DNA from: an uncultured Pelagibacteraceae bacterium
GTDB lineage: Bacteria; Pseudomonadota; Alphaproteobacteria; Pelagibacterales; Pelagibacteraceae
Length of the DNA stretch: 41,459 nucleotides
Reading direction: 5' to 3'
Assembly: GCA_902583345.1 (NCBI GenBank)
Contig: CACHVT010000008.1
Location: 1-41,459 of the forward strand
Shown here piece by piece: positions 40,582 to 41,459 of the stretch. The number at the start of each line of letters is the position of its first letter. The stretch's first letter is position 1. The notes beneath the pieces were generated by a model. The model did not search any database, was not told where the DNA came from, and was given only the letters and a program-made list of their open reading frames with translations. A program made the translations under genes and the position numbers.

Positions 40582-41459
40582 ATGAATTTAAAAGATTGTC
40601 ACAATTTTAGTGATTTTAGAAAATTAGCAAAACAGAAACTTCCATCTCCTATATTTCATTACATTGATGGAGCAGCAGATGATGAAATAACTTATGCAAG
40701 AAATACAAGTGCATTTGATGATGTTGATTTAGTTCCAAATGTTTTAAGGGGTGTTGAGGACGTTGATTTATCAACTACAATATTTGGTAAAAAATTAGAC
40801 CTACCTTTTTATCTTGCACCAACAGCTTTACAAAGGCTTTTTCACTATGACGGAGAAAGAGCAGTTGGAAGAGCTGCTCAAAAATTTAATACAATGTTTG
40901 GTGTTTCAGCTTTAGCTACTGTTAGTGTAGAAGAAATATCCTCGATGATAGATACTCCTAAAATGTTTCAGTTTTATTTTCATAAAGATAGAGGTCTAAA
41001 TGATTCTTGCTTGGAAAGAGCAAAGGCAGCTAAATTTGATGTCATGGCTTTGACAGTAGATACAATAACAGGAGGAAATCGGGAAAGAGATTTAAGGACT
41101 GGCTTCACATCTCCTCCTAAACTAACTTTATCTAGTTTATTTAGTTTTGCAATAAAACCAATGTGGGGAATAAATTATTTAACCAAGGGTAAGTTTGAGT
41201 TACCTCATCTTCAAGATTATGTAAAAGAAGGTACTGATACTAATACTTCTATCGGAAATTATTTTTCTACAATGTTAGATCAATCTATGAACTGGAAAGA
41301 TGCTGAAAAACTTTGTGCTCAGTGGGGAGGACACTTTGCACTGAAAGGTGTGATGAGTGTTGAGGACGCTAAGAGAGCGGTTGATATTGGATGCACAGGT
41401 ATAATGGTTTCAAATCATGGAGGAAGACAACTTGATGGCTCAAGATCACCATTTGACCA
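40582..41459 (+). CDS. lldD: FMN-dependent alpha-hydroxy-acid (L-lactate-type) dehydrogenase, 3'-truncated
   Basis: The frame opens at ATG 40582 and runs off the window after about 292 codons. It has FRKLAKQKLPSPIFHYIDGAADDE, the FMN-binding LDLPFYLAPTALQRLFHYDGE, FGVSALATVSVEEI, FQFYFHKDRGL, MALTVDTITGGNRERDLRTGF, and IMVSNHGGRQLDGSRSP with the catalytic His near codon 279. Family members oxidise L-lactate, glycolate or mandelate; the lactate assignment is by overall likeness. It begins nine bases after the PagL-like gene. Confidence 0.88.
   Translation, partial: MNLKDCHNFSDFRKLAKQKLPSPIFHYIDGAADDEITYARNTSAFDDVDLVPNVLRGVEDVDLSTTIFGKKLDLPFYLAPTALQRLFHYDGERAVGRAAQKFNTMFGVSALATVSVEEISSMIDTPKMFQFYFHKDRGLNDSCLERAKAAKFDVMALTVDTITGGNRERDLRTGFTSPPKLTLSSLFSFAIKPMWGINYLTKGKFELPHLQDYVKEGTDTNTSIGNYFSTMLDQSMNWKDAEKLCAQWGGHFALKGVMSVEDAKRAVDIGCTGIMVSNHGGRQLDGSRSPFD

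Noticed and set aside
1-41459. CRISPR array, insertion sequence, prophage or genomic island
   Set aside because: No regularly spaced repeats, transposase, integrase or phage genes were seen. Composition and packing are uniform apart from slightly more AT-rich methyltransferase and sulfotransferase genes.

Overview
The window looks like a chromosomal segment of a streamlined, very AT-rich alphaproteobacterium of the SAR11 (Pelagibacterales) type. The evidence is the low G+C content, Lys/Asn/Ile-rich proteins, very short intergenic spaces, and gene neighbourhoods typical of alphaproteobacteria (dnaQ-secB-fxsA / timA-smr / hslUV / his; purH-heparinase-rpe; DUF4212-symporter-acs; tsaD / hemCD). 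I see no insertion sequence, prophage, CRISPR array or rRNA. Both ends cut genes: dnaQ at the left and an FMN-dependent alpha-hydroxy-acid (lactate-type) dehydrogenase at the right. No gene-free stretch exceeds 300 bases.

Layout. 1-4.4 kb: protein export and quality control (dnaQ end, secB, fxsA, Tim44-like timA, Smr, HslUV). 4.5-9.8 kb: a histidine operon (hisB, hisH, a secreted polysaccharide-lyase-like gene, a hisA/hisF hybrid, hisE), then a methyltransferase, a small membrane protein, HIT and GNAT genes. 9.75-15.4 kb: lolA, ftsK, a UbiH-like monooxygenase, a Lon-N-domain protein and a TPR-sulfotransferase. 15.4-20.1 kb: tRNA-Gly(GCC) with phhB, then purH, a heparinase II/III-like gene, rpe and a YggT-like membrane gene. 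20.1-25 kb: acetate-type uptake and activation (Na+/solute symporter, its DUF4212 subunit, acs). 25-30.4 kb: EVE protein and tsaD, opposed by hemC-hemD-mscS-yggT-folD. 30.4-35.3 kb: psiE-like, argG, ialB-like, aldo/keto reductase, Bax-inhibitor-like protein, DUF2794 and yciB. 35.4-41.5 kb: hspQ, a strong hairpin, the cytochrome c maturation genes ccmCDEFGH, a PagL-like lipid A deacylase and the truncated lldD-like gene.

The most unusual feature lies in the his operon. The reading frame at 6542-7330 begins as HisA (residues 1-89) and ends as HisF (residues 102-262). The two halves meet at the same point of their homologous (beta/alpha)8 barrels. Between them sits a 12-residue segment, [12 protein letters not shown], encoded by 38 bases identical to a segment of hslU 4.2 kb away in inverted orientation. 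No separate complete hisA or hisF is present in the window. This is either a natural templated rearrangement that made a single HisA/HisF-type barrel, or a library/amplification chimera; spanning reads would decide.

Other recurring architecture: all eight convergent gene pairs overlap or abut at their 3' ends (from 11 bases of overlap to a 1-base gap), so almost no intrinsic terminators can exist between them. Several first genes have a -10 box 5-7 bases before their ATG, which suggests leaderless mRNAs.
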